This document shows, one piece after another, positions 15,302 to 24,183 of a stretch of DNA of 37,689 nucleotides. Made by a program: the position numbers and the translations under genes. Source of the stretch: Candidatus Helarchaeota ASGARD archaeon Hel_GB_B (lineage in GTDB: Archaea > Asgardarchaeota > Lokiarchaeia > Helarchaeales > HEL-GB-B); the NCBI GenBank assembly GCA_005191425.1, contig SUPR01000028.1, positions 1-37,689 of the forward strand, written 5' to 3'. The notes beneath the pieces were generated by a model. It saw only the letters and a program-made list of their open reading frames with translations. It did not search any database and was not told the DNA's origin. Within the stretch, counting starts at the first letter, position 1; each line of letters opens with the position of its first letter.

Positions 15302-16366
15302 ATGATCGAATTTAAAAAAATAAAAAAATATGCTGAATTTCATAATCCAATGTATAATTTTGAATTAAAAAAACAGAAAGTAGAGTTCAGAGAGGACCCA
15401 TTAACTGGTCAGAATTGTATAATTCCAGAGTCGCTATTAGATAAAGTAAAAATCATAATGAATAAACCATCTAAAAATATAATTCAAAATATTATCGAAA
15501 ATACCCAAGCTGGATGCCCATTTTGTCCAGATAAAATAATGACGCAAACACCAAATTTTGACGAAAAAATTATTCCAAACGGAAAAATTCAAATTGATGG
15601 AGCAATTGGATTTCCAAATATTTTCTCTTTTTTTGAACATTCTGCTGTTATTGTATTTACCGAGAAACATTTTTTAAATTTAGATGAATTTTCACCAGAT
15701 ATAATTTATTCTGCATTAAAAGTTGCAAGGGAATACACGCATTATATATTAAAAGAATATGAAAATGTTGAATGTAACTGTATTTTAGGTTGTAATTATT
15801 TATATTCGGCAGGTTCTACTATCGTACATCCGCATTTTCAACTTTATTTGTCAGAAAATAATTTTTATTATAATAAAATACTATTGATAAATAGTAAAAA
15901 GTATTTTGAAAAAAATAAAAAGAATTTTTGGGATGATTTAATTAATTCAGAAAAAAATTTAAAAGAACGTTATATAGGGGCAATTGGGACTACAGAATGG
16001 CTTGTTTCATTTGCTCCTCTAGGGGTATATGAAATCCAATGCATAGTTAAAAATAAAACATGTATTCATGAATTTACAGATAATAATCTTAAGGATATAG
16101 CTCAAGGATTATCTAATGTATTAAAATTTTATCATAAAAATAAAGTTACTTCTTTTAATTTTGCTTTATATTCTGCGCCATATAAATCTAAAGATAATTT
16201 AGATGAAATTAGAAAATACTTTTGGAGCTCTATGCGAATTATTGCTAGGCCAAATATAAGTAAAATTCCGCTAAATGATGTTTGGTTTCTCCCAAGGCTT
16301 ATATATGATAATATTTCTCCAGTTGAACCTGAGAAATTATTACAAAAAGTTCAAGATTTTTTTTAA
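15302..16366 (+). CDS. GalT-like HIT-superfamily nucleotidyltransferase
   Basis: A 354-residue protein related to galactose-1-phosphate uridylyltransferase. It has REDPLTGQNCIIPE near the N-terminus (the usual RxxPLTxxxxIIxP region), a CPFC zinc-type pair, and STIVHPHFQLYLS, the HxHxQ nucleotidyl-transfer motif with Phe where GalT has Gly. A second half resembling the GalT C-terminal domain follows (WLVSFAPLGVYEIQCIV). It probably moves a nucleoside monophosphate between sugar phosphates or splits a dinucleotide, but the substrate is uncertain. It follows the DUF35 gene by 60 bases; the ATG lies after GTGAGATAA. A more typical GalT is encoded at 18473. Confidence 0.7.
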   Translation: MIEFKKIKKYAEFHNPMYNFELKKQKVEFREDPLTGQNCIIPESLLDKVKIIMNKPSKNIIQNIIENTQAGCPFCPDKIMTQTPNFDEKIIPNGKIQIDGAIGFPNIFSFFEHSAVIVFTEKHFLNLDEFSPDIIYSALKVAREYTHYILKEYENVECNCILGCNYLYSAGSTIVHPHFQLYLSENNFYYNKILLINSKKYFEKNKKNFWDDLINSEKNLKERYIGAIGTTEWLVSFAPLGVYEIQCIVKNKTCIHEFTDNNLKDIAQGLSNVLKFYHKNKVTSFNFALYSAPYKSKDNLDEIRKYFWSSMRIIARPNISKIPLNDVWFLPRLIYDNISPVEPEKLLQKVQDFF

Positions 16367-16488
16367 TCCTAAAAGATTAAACATATTTTAAAAGCATTCA
16401 AATTAATTTTTACAATGATATGAGTTTGCAATAGGAGAAAAAAAATTGGAATAAAAATAAAAAAAAATTGGTTGATAAGAAAAATCTT

Positions 16489-17913
16489 TTAAATTTTATT
16501 ATCTTTTACACTAGCTCGTTTATTTTCATGAATTTTTTCAAGTTCCTCTCTCATTTTTTGTAACCTTTCGCCGTGTAATGGAAATTTTATCAAACAAATT
16601 ATAGCAATACAAATAGCAAGAATAGGAAATACTACCATTAAAGATTTTAGGCCAAAAATTACATTAATATTAGGATTCGGTGTATATTCTGCCCAACCAG
16701 CTCCGGTAAACACTAAGGCTACAGTAGTTATTCTTAATAAGATAGAGAATCTATGAATGAATGCATTCATTCCATAATAACTGCCTTCTCGTCTACAGCC
16801 AGTTTTTGTCTCGTCTTCATCAATTATATCACTAATTAAAATATCTACATAATATAATGCTCCGGACAATGGAAAACCGACAATTGCAGTAAATATAATA
16901 CACAAGATAATATCTCCTGAACCTAGAAAAATATATGGTATCATAGTAAAGCACCAGATTATACAACTTATTATAAATGCCTTTCTAAAACCAAATTTTT
17001 TCCCCATTTTTCTGTGGATAGGAAAAGTAAACGCAGCAACAATAAATGCAGCAATTAGTGGTAGGCCTGAGAGAAAGGTTGATTCAGGAGGTATTTCTAA
17101 TACATAAGCAGCATATAATGGAAAAATAGTCGGTAAAAGACCGAATACATACCAAACAAATGTATTTGCTATAACAAAAATGAGAAAACTTTTGTTTTTT
17201 AATGTTATTTTTGCAGCTTCTACAAAACCAGGGCCTTTCTCTACATCATATGCATATTCAGGACGTTCTTTAATACCAAAAAGGACAAAAAATATCCCAA
17301 TACATCCAGTTATTATCGCCAAAAAAATACCATTTATAATGTATTTTGGAAAAATTTCAGTTGCAGTTATTCCATTTTTAGGAACCATTGGAGTAATAAT
17401 AAAGGTTGGGACTACTATTGCAAAAATTAAAGCTATGACAGTAAAACTTTTTATAAAAATATTTGCAGAAGCTCGTTCTTTTTCTGAAGGAAACATTTCC
17501 GGAAATAATGCATTAACATTTACTGAATATAAAGTATAAACACCTTCATTTACATTAATTATAATGAGAAAATAGATAAAATTAATTAAATTGCTTGTAA
17601 ATGGAGCAGTATATAGGAAAATCATTAGCAAACATAATGGCACAAAAGCTATCGTTATATAAAACCGACGTTTACCAAACTTCTTAAACAATTTTGTTCT
17701 GTCTGACAAAAGACCTAATAATGGGTCATTTATAGCATTCCAGATACCCCAGATAGTAAATCCAATCCATAATTGCGTCATATTAAGTCCAATTACGCTA
17801 TAGTAAAATGTGAATACTAGAAATGTAAATGATTGATATGTTAATTGATCAGGAATAGCACTTAAACCAAAAAGAAACTTTTTCTTTAAAGTTGCACCCT
17901 CTTTCTGACTCAT
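16489..17913 (-). CDS. GPH-family sugar:cation symporter (MFS_2, MelB-like)
   Basis: A 474-residue protein with about 12 TM helices. Family marks are the N-terminal FGLSAIPDQLTYQSF, the IWNAINDPLLGLLSDRT loop (the conserved Asp-containing cation/sugar region between helices 2 and 3), KKFGKRRFYI after it, a central KERPEYAYDVEKG loop, and DIIDEDETKTGCRREGSYYGMNAF in two parts (a well-conserved GPH region between helices 10 and 11). It should import a glycoside, pentoside or hexuronide with Na+ or H+. It is convergent with the GalT-like gene at 15302 and divergent from galT at 18473, forming a likely sugar-use locus. Confidence 0.85.
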   Translation of the reverse strand: MSQKEGATLKKKFLFGLSAIPDQLTYQSFTFLVFTFYYSVIGLNMTQLWIGFTIWGIWNAINDPLLGLLSDRTKLFKKFGKRRFYITIAFVPLCLLMIFLYTAPFTSNLINFIYFLIIINVNEGVYTLYSVNVNALFPEMFPSEKERASANIFIKSFTVIALIFAIVVPTFIITPMVPKNGITATEIFPKYIINGIFLAIITGCIGIFFVLFGIKERPEYAYDVEKGPGFVEAAKITLKNKSFLIFVIANTFVWYVFGLLPTIFPLYAAYVLEIPPESTFLSGLPLIAAFIVAAFTFPIHRKMGKKFGFRKAFIISCIIWCFTMIPYIFLGSGDIILCIIFTAIVGFPLSGALYYVDILISDIIDEDETKTGCRREGSYYGMNAFIHRFSILLRITTVALVFTGAGWAEYTPNPNINVIFGLKSLMVVFPILAICIAIICLIKFPLHGERLQKMREELEKIHENKRASVKDNKI

Positions 17914-18472
17914 TTTTTATTTCACTTAAAGTTATAAATCAATTTTTTAATTATTTATTAAATAACTAAAAATATGTATTTAAATTGAGTTGATTTAATC
18001 CTATATGAATTAAAAGTACAATTTAAAGAAATATTTTAAAATGATAAAATTTTAAACTATAAAAGAAAATATGCCTTAAACTTTTAACAATAACTGTTTC
18101 TATAATCAAACTTAAACTTTTTGAAAAGTATAAAAAAGAACTAAACATAAATATTTATATTAAACATATAATTCCATTTATTGTTGAATTTTCTTTAATT
18201 ATGACAAAATTTTAGTTAATTTATTAGACATTTTTTGTTTTATAAATAAATTAAAGATTATTTAAGAGAATTAAATAAATGAATATAAGATATAAGTAAT
18301 CTTAGCATTGCTAAATTAGTTGTACCTTAAAAATTATGTTAAATAATTTTTGAATATTACGAAGTTAAATAAGATATTAAAAAAGGTTAAAAATATAACT
18401 ATATTATTCAATTTTATTAAATATTTAAAATTAAACTCTTAATTTATAAATCAAAAAATAGTGGTTGATAAG
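17914..18472. other. Divergent promoter region between GPH symporter and galT
   Basis: About 560 bases of A/T-rich DNA with no coding frame of useful length. It must serve both the minus-strand symporter and plus-strand galT. TATA-like stretches occur at several places, so only the one near galT is listed. No RNA gene or repeat is evident. The long spacer leaves room for a regulator site, but I see no clear dyad. Confidence 0.45.
18418..18431 (+). promoter_or_regulatory. Possible TATA box for galT
   Basis: An AAATATTTAAAATT stretch is centred about 48 bases before the ATG at 18473, which would place the start of transcription near 18450 and leave a leader of about 20 bases with the GTGGTTGAT ribosome-binding site. 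AT-rich context limits confidence. Confidence 0.3.
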
Positions 18473-19441
18473 ATGACGGAGTTGCGCTGGAATCCAATTC
18501 TTCAAGAATGGACAATTATAGCTGGACATAGAGCTATAAGGCCGCAAGTGCATAAAAAAGCTAATATAATGGAGAAAAGTTGTCCATTTTGCGAGGGACA
18601 AGAAGAAGTAGAGGGCGAATGGATTGTAAAATACTTACCAAATAAATACCCTTCTTTGCAAATAAAACCACCAGAACCAAGTGTTTTAGGGAATGATTTA
18701 GTACCAGTTTTACCAGCAAAAGGGGTTTGTGAGGTAATAATATACACGAAAGACCATTATAAAACTTTGGAACGACTTCCTGTTGACCATATTGTTAAAA
18801 TTATTGAATTATGGACTAATAGATATGAAGAGATTGGTAAAATTAGCGAAATTAAATATGTCTTTATATTTGAAAATACAGGAACTGAAATTGGAGTTTC
18901 CTTAGACCATCCACATGGTCAGATCTATTCTTTTCCATTTATCCCACCAAGAATTAAAGTAGAATTAAATTCATCAAAATCCTATTTTGAAAAAAATGAG
19001 AAATGCCTTTATTGTAGCATCATAGAATTCGAGATAAAAGATAAAAAAAGGATCATTTTTGAAAATGATGATTTTGTTTGTTTTATACCATTTTTTTCAC
19101 AATATGCATATGAGACATTTTTGATCCCAAAAAGACACATTCAAAGTCTTTCAGATTTAAAAGAAAATGAAATTAGAAATTTTGCTATAAGTTTAAAGCA
19201 GATTTTAAATATATATAGAAAAAGATTTCCCAATCAGCTTGATTATTTAATGCTTTTTCATCAGAAACCTACAACGGAAGAAAACTACGAATATTTTCAT
19301 TTTTATGTAGAATTTATAGTAATTCAAAGGGGAGGAGGAAAAAAGAAATATTTGGGAGGAGTTGAAAGAGGTACTGGGACTATTATAAATTCATCTAATC
19401 CAGAAAAAAATGCTAAAGAATTAAGAGAATTAAAAAATTAG
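18473..19441 (+). CDS. galT: Galactose-1-phosphate uridylyltransferase
   Basis: A 322-residue GalT. It begins MTELRWNPILQEWTIIAGHR, the usual family start, so I choose the ATG at 18473 over an in-frame GTG at 18461; the GTG belongs to the ribosome-binding sequence GTGGTTGAT. The zinc-binding CPFC pair, the AKGVCEVIIYTKDH block, and the catalytic DHPHGQIYSFPF (HPH with Gln) are all present. A second domain has CLYC, HFHFYVEF and a GGVERGTGTIINSSNPE end. It swaps UMP between UDP-glucose and galactose-1-phosphate in the Leloir pathway. It converges with the ribosomal L24e gene, with only 19 bases between stops. Confidence 0.9.
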   Translation: MTELRWNPILQEWTIIAGHRAIRPQVHKKANIMEKSCPFCEGQEEVEGEWIVKYLPNKYPSLQIKPPEPSVLGNDLVPVLPAKGVCEVIIYTKDHYKTLERLPVDHIVKIIELWTNRYEEIGKISEIKYVFIFENTGTEIGVSLDHPHGQIYSFPFIPPRIKVELNSSKSYFEKNEKCLYCSIIEFEIKDKKRIIFENDDFVCFIPFFSQYAYETFLIPKRHIQSLSDLKENEIRNFAISLKQILNIYRKRFPNQLDYLMLFHQKPTTEENYEYFHFYVEFIVIQRGGGKKKYLGGVERGTGTIINSSNPEKNAKELRELKN

Positions 19442-19460
19442 AATTAAACTGAAACAAAAA

Positions 19461-19631
19461 TTACCAATTAGTCCACTTTAATTTTCGGGGGTTTCGTCGT
19501 AATTTAAAATAGTTTTTGTAACATTTAGAGGAACAGATGTATGTTACTTTTCCATCGCTTCTAACATGCATGGACCCACAACCGGGTTCGATATCCTTAT
19601 TACAAAATGCGCATTTTTGAATTCTGACCAT
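19461..19631 (-). CDS. rpl24e: Ribosomal protein L24e
   Basis: A 56-residue protein. Translation of the minus strand gives [20 protein letters not shown] at the start and [13 protein letters not shown] at the end, the archaeal L24e pattern. The four zinc ligands are C7, C10, C33 and C37. It is a large-subunit protein near the L3/L14 region. The ATG is preceded by GGTGAT at normal spacing. It is the last gene of the L7Ae-S28e-L24e group, starting 8 bases after the S28e stop. In many archaea nucleoside diphosphate kinase and IF2 follow; here galT converges instead. Confidence 0.93.
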   Translation of the reverse strand: MVRIQKCAFCNKDIEPGCGSMHVRSDGKVTYICSSKCYKNYFKLRRNPRKLKWTNW

Positions 19632-19639
19632 ATAATCAC

Positions 19640-19849
19640 CTATGGGACTTTAATTTTTCTAGCTTCGCGTTCAGTTTCTTTTAACATTAAGATATCTTTC
19701 AATCGTACAGGTCCTTTAACATTACGAGTTAAGATACGGTTTTTAGAAATACCTTCAAGTACTCTTACTTTTACTTGAATAATTTCGCCAGTAGTTCCTG
19801 TTCGGCCAACTATTTCAATTACTTCCGCAGGAACTGTCTCTTCTTCCAT
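19640..19849 (-). CDS. rps28e: Ribosomal protein S28e
   Basis: A 69-residue protein of the small subunit. The recognisable family features are the EVIGRTG-like start ([19 protein letters not shown]), [19 protein letters not shown], and the end [10 protein letters not shown]. It has a small OB-fold that contacts mRNA near the exit channel. GGTGG precedes the ATG. It lies between L7Ae (23 bases upstream) and L24e (8 bases downstream), the usual archaeal order. Confidence 0.95.
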   Translation of the reverse strand: MEEETVPAEVIEIVGRTGTTGEIIQVKVRVLEGISKNRILTRNVKGPVRLKDILMLKETEREARKIKVP

Positions 19850-19872
19850 TATTAACCACCATTTTTAAAAAT

Positions 19873-20232
19873 TCATTCATTAGTTAGTTTAAATATTAAA
19901 TCTTTTAGTATTTTAACCCCATCGCCAGGGTCGATAATAGCTACAGACGAAGTTGGGACTTCTATGCCTGCTCTTTTACCCAATTTCTTTTTATCGGAGA
20001 TCATTATAAATGGTGTTTTCTTTTCTGAACATAGAGGAGGTAAATGCATAATTATTTCGGGCGGTGTGACATCACCCGCAAAATAAACTAATTTGGCAAT
20101 ACCTCTTTCTATTGCTTTAGTAGTTTCATTTATTCCTCTTTTGATTTTACCCGTATCGACTGCAATATCAAGGACTTCAAGTGCCATATTTTCTAACTCT
20201 TCAGAAACTTTATATTTTGCAAATTTTGACAT
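19873..20232 (-). CDS. rpl7ae: Ribosomal protein L7Ae
   Basis: A 119-residue L7Ae/L30e-family protein. The family stretch is easily seen: GKIKRGINETTKAIERGIAK, LVYFAGDVTPPEIIMHLPPL, and SDKKKLGKRAGI. In archaea it binds kink-turns in 23S rRNA, in box C/D and H/ACA guide RNPs, and in RNase P. GGTG lies 11 bases before the ATG. It heads the L7Ae-S28e-L24e group, separated from rpo10 by 113 bases in which no rpoK-type gene is found. Confidence 0.95.
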   Translation of the reverse strand: MSKFAKYKVSEELENMALEVLDIAVDTGKIKRGINETTKAIERGIAKLVYFAGDVTPPEIIMHLPPLCSEKKTPFIMISDKKKLGKRAGIEVPTSSVAIIDPGDGVKILKDLIFKLTNE

Positions 20233-20345
20233 TTAATCATACACCTTTTTTCTTTCTAGGCAAAATAGCCTTTCATCATTCATCAAAAACTTGAGTATAT
20301 TCAATAAAAGATTGTTTTTTAAATTTTATTACAAAAATTTACTTT

Positions 20346-20549
20346 TTATTTTGGAGTTTGTTCGAATCGACTTATCTCATCTAATAAATCTCTAAAACTG
20401 ATAAACATGCGACGACAACATATTCTTTTTATACCTAGGCTATCGAGGACATCCTTAGGATGTTCGCCATTTTTTACTCTTTCTTCATAAATTTCCCATT
20501 TATCAGCAATAATTTTTCCGCATGTAAAACATCTAATTGGGATAATCAT
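20346..20549 (-). CDS. rpo10: DNA-directed RNA polymerase subunit Rpo10 (RpoN)
   Basis: A 67-residue subunit homologous to eukaryotic RPB10. The start IIPIRCFTCGK (C7, C10) and the RICCRRMF block (C44, C45) provide the zinc site of this family. I use the ATG at 20549: it follows AAGGTG with good spacing and matches the family's N-terminus, while a GTG 15 bases upstream would add an unusual five-residue leader. It follows S9 with 11 bases between them, the standard archaeal order L13-S9-rpo10. Confidence 0.95.
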   Translation of the reverse strand: MIIPIRCFTCGKIIADKWEIYEERVKNGEHPKDVLDSLGIKRICCRRMFISFRDLLDEISRFEQTPK

Positions 20550-20560
20550 AAAAAACACCT

Positions 20561-20965
20561 TCACCTAAAACTTTTTTGAAAACGTGCACGTGCGGATGGG
20601 CCACCAAATTTTTTAGGTTCAGTTCTTCTGGAATCTCCTGCGATTAATGTCCGATCATATTGCATAATTAGATTTTTAATTTCAGGGGTATCAAACCATT
20701 GTACCAGTGCTCTAGCAATAGCTATTGCTACAGCTTGTGCTTGGCCCATTCGTCCACCACCTTTAACATTCACATCAATATCAATAGAATTACGTAGTTT
20801 TTCGTCAATAAGATAGAGTGGTTCCATCATAATTTCTCTTGCTAAGTCGGTTTCTATAATTTCAATTGGTACTTTATTAACTCTAATTCTTCCTTTGCCC
20901 GTTTTCGTAGTAGCTCTTGCAATAGCAGTCTTTCTTTTTCCAGAAGTTAATACAATCTTTACCAT
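20561..20965 (-). CDS. rps9: Ribosomal protein uS9
   Basis: A 134-residue uS9. Visible features are the start TSGKRKTAIARATTKTGKGR, IRVNKVPIE, VKGGGRMGQAQAVAIAIARAL, and the C-terminal tail ending SARARFQKSFR, whose last Arg reaches the P-site tRNA in the 30S subunit. GGTGCG precedes the ATG. It follows L13 by 24 bases. Confidence 0.96.
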   Translation of the reverse strand: MVKIVLTSGKRKTAIARATTKTGKGRIRVNKVPIEIIETDLAREIMMEPLYLIDEKLRNSIDIDVNVKGGGRMGQAQAVAIAIARALVQWFDTPEIKNLIMQYDRTLIAGDSRRTEPKKFGGPSARARFQKSFR

Positions 20966-20989
20966 TATTCATTCGCACCTATTTTACTC

Positions 20990-21430
20990 TTAAAATTTGC
21001 CTCCAATTTGAATAGCAAGATCAGATATGTGAATATATTTTTCTTTTAATCTAGAAACAGATGCACTATCTAATTTTTCTAATTTTAATTTATTATTTTG
21101 ATATTTTTCAGGAATTCCAATGTATACTCTTAAATTATGAAATGCTTTTTTACCACGGGGTTTTTTCCATGGGAGCATTCCTCTTATTGTTTTACGAACA
21201 ATTCGGTCGGGTTTCCGTGGATGGAAAGGGCCTTTTAAAGGATTTGTTAAAGTTCGAATATTTAGCCGCTCCTTATACGACTCAATAATTTGGTGATATT
21301 TTCCAGAAATAACTGCTTTTTCAGCATTAATTATTACTATTTTCTCGCCTAATAAAAGTCTTTTAGCAACAATTGATGCCATTCTTCCAAGAATTAAATT
21401 AGTTGCATCAATTATAGTTGGGTTTGTCAT
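20990..21430 (-). CDS. rpl13: Ribosomal protein uL13
   Basis: A 146-residue archaeal uL13. Family segments are IIDATNLILGRMASIVAKRL near the start, INAEKAVISG, the KGPFHPRKPDRIVRKTIRGM region and LPWKKPRGKKAF. It is an early-assembly protein of the large subunit. AGGACTG lies upstream of the ATG. It sits between L18e (22 bases) and S9 (24 bases). Confidence 0.96.
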   Translation of the reverse strand: MTNPTIIDATNLILGRMASIVAKRLLLGEKIVIINAEKAVISGKYHQIIESYKERLNIRTLTNPLKGPFHPRKPDRIVRKTIRGMLPWKKPRGKKAFHNLRVYIGIPEKYQNNKLKLEKLDSASVSRLKEKYIHISDLAIQIGGKF

Positions 21431-21452
21431 AATATTTCAGTCCTATTTCAAA

Positions 21453-21809
21453 TTATACAATAATTTTAATTTTTTTACCTTCTGGATTTCGGTTATATAA
21501 TTCCTCAATTGTTTCTAATTTTATTTTATTTTCTAATATTTTTTTTCGAGCAGATTCTGAAAATGATAATGCCGCGATAGAAGCAATTTTATGGTCAAAA
21601 TTACCATCACCTAAAATTTTTCCAGGTATTATAATCTGGTCATTTTCTTTGGCAAATCTATTAATTTTATTAATGTTAACGACCACTCTTTTTTTATTAG
21701 GTTTATTTAACCAATTATATACTGTCCTCCAAGACCTTCTTTTCGTTTTCCAGAGCATTTTAATTAATTTAATGTAATTTTCATTGCTTGATTTCGTCTT
21801 TAGCTTCAT
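21453..21809 (-). CDS. rpl18e: Ribosomal protein eL18 (L18e)
   Basis: A 118-residue L18e. Recognisable parts are the basic start with WRTVYNWLNKP (the family's helix), RVVVNINKINRFAKENDQI, and IIPGKILGDGNFDHKIASIA. The ATG at 21809 is preceded by GGAGT and lies one base after the rpo3 stop; an upstream start 21 bases earlier would overlap rpo3 and lack a ribosome-binding site. It is a large-subunit protein of the L15 fold. Confidence 0.93.
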   Translation of the reverse strand: MKLKTKSSNENYIKLIKMLWKTKRRSWRTVYNWLNKPNKKRVVVNINKINRFAKENDQIIIPGKILGDGNFDHKIASIAALSFSESARKKILENKIKLETIEELYNRNPEGKKIKIIV

Positions 21810-21810
21810 T

Positions 21811-22629
21811 TTACTCCACGTTTTCTTCAATTTTTGTTAATAAATTTTTTGCTTTATTTCTCAATATTTCTATTGCAGTATTTAAAATTTTTAGAGCTGG
21901 TAAAGCACCAGTACTTTCAATTGTAAATATAAAGACATCATCATGCCATGATATATTAATTGCACCAAATTCACAAACTTCTTCACAAATTTTGCACATT
22001 GTACAATTTTCAATATCATTAATAGCAATTGAATGAAATGGCTCATTAACTATTTCTAAAATATGACGAGGACATTGGTTTACGCATTCTTCACACATTT
22101 CGCATAGATCAGTTCGTAAATTAATTTCTGGCATATATTTATAAGCACAAGTCCCAACTGGCTGCCATTTTGCATGAGTAATCCCCTTACCTAATTTAGC
22201 ATATGCCTCAAGGATTATTGATTGCCCAGCATTTAACTTGACAATTGGAATTTTTGCTGCAACTTGTATTTTCTCATCTTCAGATTTTAGGTCTGTTGAA
22301 TAGACCATAATATTATGTTCATCACCTTGTTTTTCTAATGTAAATGCTACTTGACACATTGGACACCCTTCACCTTTACACTCACATTCTTCAGGTAAAA
22401 CATATGACTCTAAATCAGTAGTTAATGGGATTAATCCGAGTCTATGAGCTAGCATTTCATCATACAAAGGACTTGAATTTTTTACAATCCAAACGTCTTC
22501 TATAGCCATAGTAGGGACTTCTGCAAGAATTATTCTTCGTAATGAATTTACGAACTCTTTTGGAAAATCCTCTATAAGGATTTTCAAATACATTCCATCA
22601 TCAGATAGTTCCAATATTTTTATACTCAT
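21811..22629 (-). CDS. rpo3: DNA-directed RNA polymerase subunit Rpo3 (RpoD) with two Fe-S motifs
   Basis: A 272-residue alpha/RPB3-like subunit. The dimerisation part has NSLRRIILAEVPTMAIEDV (residues 28-46). A Cys-rich loop (C82, C84, C89, C92) resembles the zinc loop of RPB3. A ferredoxin-like insert carries two full 4-Cys sets, C176-C179-C182-C186 and C209-C212-C215-C219, so it should bind two [4Fe-4S] clusters, the fuller of the archaeal versions; some archaea keep one or none. It pairs with Rpo11 to seed polymerase assembly. A GATGAT sequence precedes the ATG. The 364-base gap upstream suggests its own promoter, separate from S13-S4-S11. Confidence 0.95.
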   Translation of the reverse strand: MSIKILELSDDGMYLKILIEDFPKEFVNSLRRIILAEVPTMAIEDVWIVKNSSPLYDEMLAHRLGLIPLTTDLESYVLPEECECKGEGCPMCQVAFTLEKQGDEHNIMVYSTDLKSEDEKIQVAAKIPIVKLNAGQSIILEAYAKLGKGITHAKWQPVGTCAYKYMPEINLRTDLCEMCEECVNQCPRHILEIVNEPFHSIAINDIENCTMCKICEEVCEFGAINISWHDDVFIFTIESTGALPALKILNTAIEILRNKAKNLLTKIEENVE

Positions 22630-22993
22630 TAATTATCATCTATAAAAAGTGAAGATCATGGAATATGTTAAAAATGACCTTTACATTCATTTTGTAATTA
22701 TTTTTTAACAGATAAATTTGTATTGATAAATTTGAGTTAATTATTTTTGAGAGATTATTTATTGATTTAAATCTTTTTGTTTAGTAAAATAATCATTTTT
22801 CCATATTTTAAGAATATATCGATAAATTAAATTTGTTTATTTAAAATTTAGAATATTTAAAAATCTTATGATTTTATCATTCCTTTTAATTTGGAATTTT
22901 ATAAATAAAATTTTATGATATTTGAGTGTTTTTGATCTAATATTATATATTATTAAGTAAATAAAATAAAATTCATTAATAATTCTAAGTAGT
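22630..22993. other. Spacer between S11 and rpo3
   Basis: About 364 bases without a gene. It interrupts the normally tight archaeal order S11-Rpo3. On the minus strand it begins with T-rich runs after the S11 stop, which could terminate transcription, and ends with A/T stretches near 22699-22711 that could be a TATA box about 75 bases before the rpo3 ATG. I see no small reading frame or RNA fold here. Confidence 0.5.
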
Positions 22994-23599
22994 TTAAACT
23001 CTTCTTCCTCGTCTGCCACCTTTCCTTCTTGTAGTATCATGAGGAATGGGTGTAACTTCTTCAATTCTTCCTATTCGGAGGCCTGACCTAGCCAATGCCC
23101 TAATCGCAGCTTGAGCACCTGGTCCAGGTGTCCGAGGCCCATGACCACCGGGCGCTCTAACTTTAATGTGTATATGATTATATCCTTTGTCTTTGATTTC
23201 TCTAGCAGCACGAAAAGCTGCTTGCATCGCAGCATATGCACTAGATTCTTCCCGATCAGCTTTTACAATCATTCCACCTGAATACCTTGCAAGAGTTTCA
23301 GCTCCAGTAATATCAGTAATATGGACAATTGTGTCATTATACGATGAAAAAATGTGAGCAATACCCCATAATTTCTTTTGTTTCTTTTTATGTTTTCTTC
23401 TTATTTCTTTTGTTTCCTCTTTAACTTCTTCTTTGACTTCCTCTTTTGTTTCCTCTTTGACTTCCTCTTTTACTTCTTCCGATGAAGAAAGTTCACTAGT
23501 ATCATTAGATTTTGTCTTATCTTGATTAATGTTTACATCTTCTTCATTATTTTCTTCTTTTACTTCTTCATTTTTATTTTTTGAACTCTTTTTAGACAT
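22994..23599 (-). CDS. rps11: Ribosomal protein uS11 with long charged N-terminal extension
   Basis: A 201-residue protein. The uS11 core starts near residue 77 ([19 protein letters not shown]) and shows [40 protein letters not shown], and the basic end [11 protein letters not shown]. The core length is normal. In front is a ~70-residue extension, rich in Glu, Lys and Ser and surely disordered, with an exact 12-residue repeat. S11 lines the mRNA exit/platform of the small subunit, so the tail would project from the platform. The start codon has GGTTGAT upstream, and no good ATG exists nearer the core (none between residues 2 and 75), which supports the long form. Confidence 0.93.
   Translation of the reverse strand: MSKKSSKNKNEEVKEENNEEDVNINQDKTKSNDTSELSSSEEVKEEVKEETKEEVKEEVKEETKEIRRKHKKKQKKLWGIAHIFSSYNDTIVHITDITGAETLARYSGGMIVKADREESSAYAAMQAAFRAAREIKDKGYNHIHIKVRAPGGHGPRTPGPGAQAAIRALARSGLRIGRIEEVTPIPHDTTRRKGGRRGRRV
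23408..23479 (-). repeat. In-frame tandem repeat in the S11 extension
   Basis: Residues 41-52 and 53-64 of S11 are the same 12-residue unit, [12 protein letters not shown], itself made of near-identical 4-residue steps. The DNA of the two copies differs at a few third positions, so the repeat is not a very recent slippage product. Confidence 0.8.
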
Positions 23600-23619
23600 T
23601 TTTAATCAACCCTAAATTT

Positions 23620-24147
23620 TTAAGATACAACTCCTTTTTGCCGCTCAGGATGATTAGGATTTTTTGCTAAAGGAGATGTAGGACTATAAGTAATTTCAGG
23701 CTCTTCATCAATAGTTACAATATAACTAGGTATTAAGATTCTTTTTCCGCTTATTGCGATATGTCCATGAACAATAAACTGGCGAGCTTGATATGGAGTT
23801 TTTGCTAAGCCTTTACGAAATACAACTGTTTGTAGCCTTCGTTCAAGAATATCACTAACAGTTAGTTGTAGGACATCATCAATAGTAGCATTTTCAGGTA
23901 ATACTCCAATTCTATGGAGCTTTTTTATTAATATCTCGGTTTCTTTTTCTTGTTTTTCTTTAGGCATTATTCTAATATCTCTTGCTCTACGACGATATTT
24001 TCTGAGCATTGTTTGATGGCGCCATAATTCTCGTTTATTTCTCAAGCCATATGTTCCAACAAGAATTAATTCTTCATGTAATCGTTCAGCTTCCCATGGA
24101 TGGGATGGTTTTGAATATTTCTTTTTAGATTTTTTAGGATCACCCAT
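23620..24147 (-). CDS. rps4: Ribosomal protein uS4
   Basis: A 175-residue archaeal uS4. It has the start [38 protein letters not shown], and the S4 RNA-binding domain ([20 protein letters not shown], then [17 protein letters not shown]). It nucleates small-subunit assembly. GGTGTTG precedes the ATG. It lies between S13 (36 bases) and S11 (20 bases). Confidence 0.96.
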   Translation of the reverse strand: MGDPKKSKKKYSKPSHPWEAERLHEELILVGTYGLRNKRELWRHQTMLRKYRRRARDIRIMPKEKQEKETEILIKKLHRIGVLPENATIDDVLQLTVSDILERRLQTVVFRKGLAKTPYQARQFIVHGHIAISGKRILIPSYIVTIDEEPEITYSPTSPLAKNPNHPERQKGVVS

Positions 24148-24183
24148 AATTCAACACCAATTTCAAAATAAAAATCATTTTAA

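Noticed and set aside
20233..20345. A small RNA polymerase subunit gene (rpoK) between rpo10 and L7Ae
   Set aside because: The 113-base spacer has no frame long enough for this subunit on either strand.
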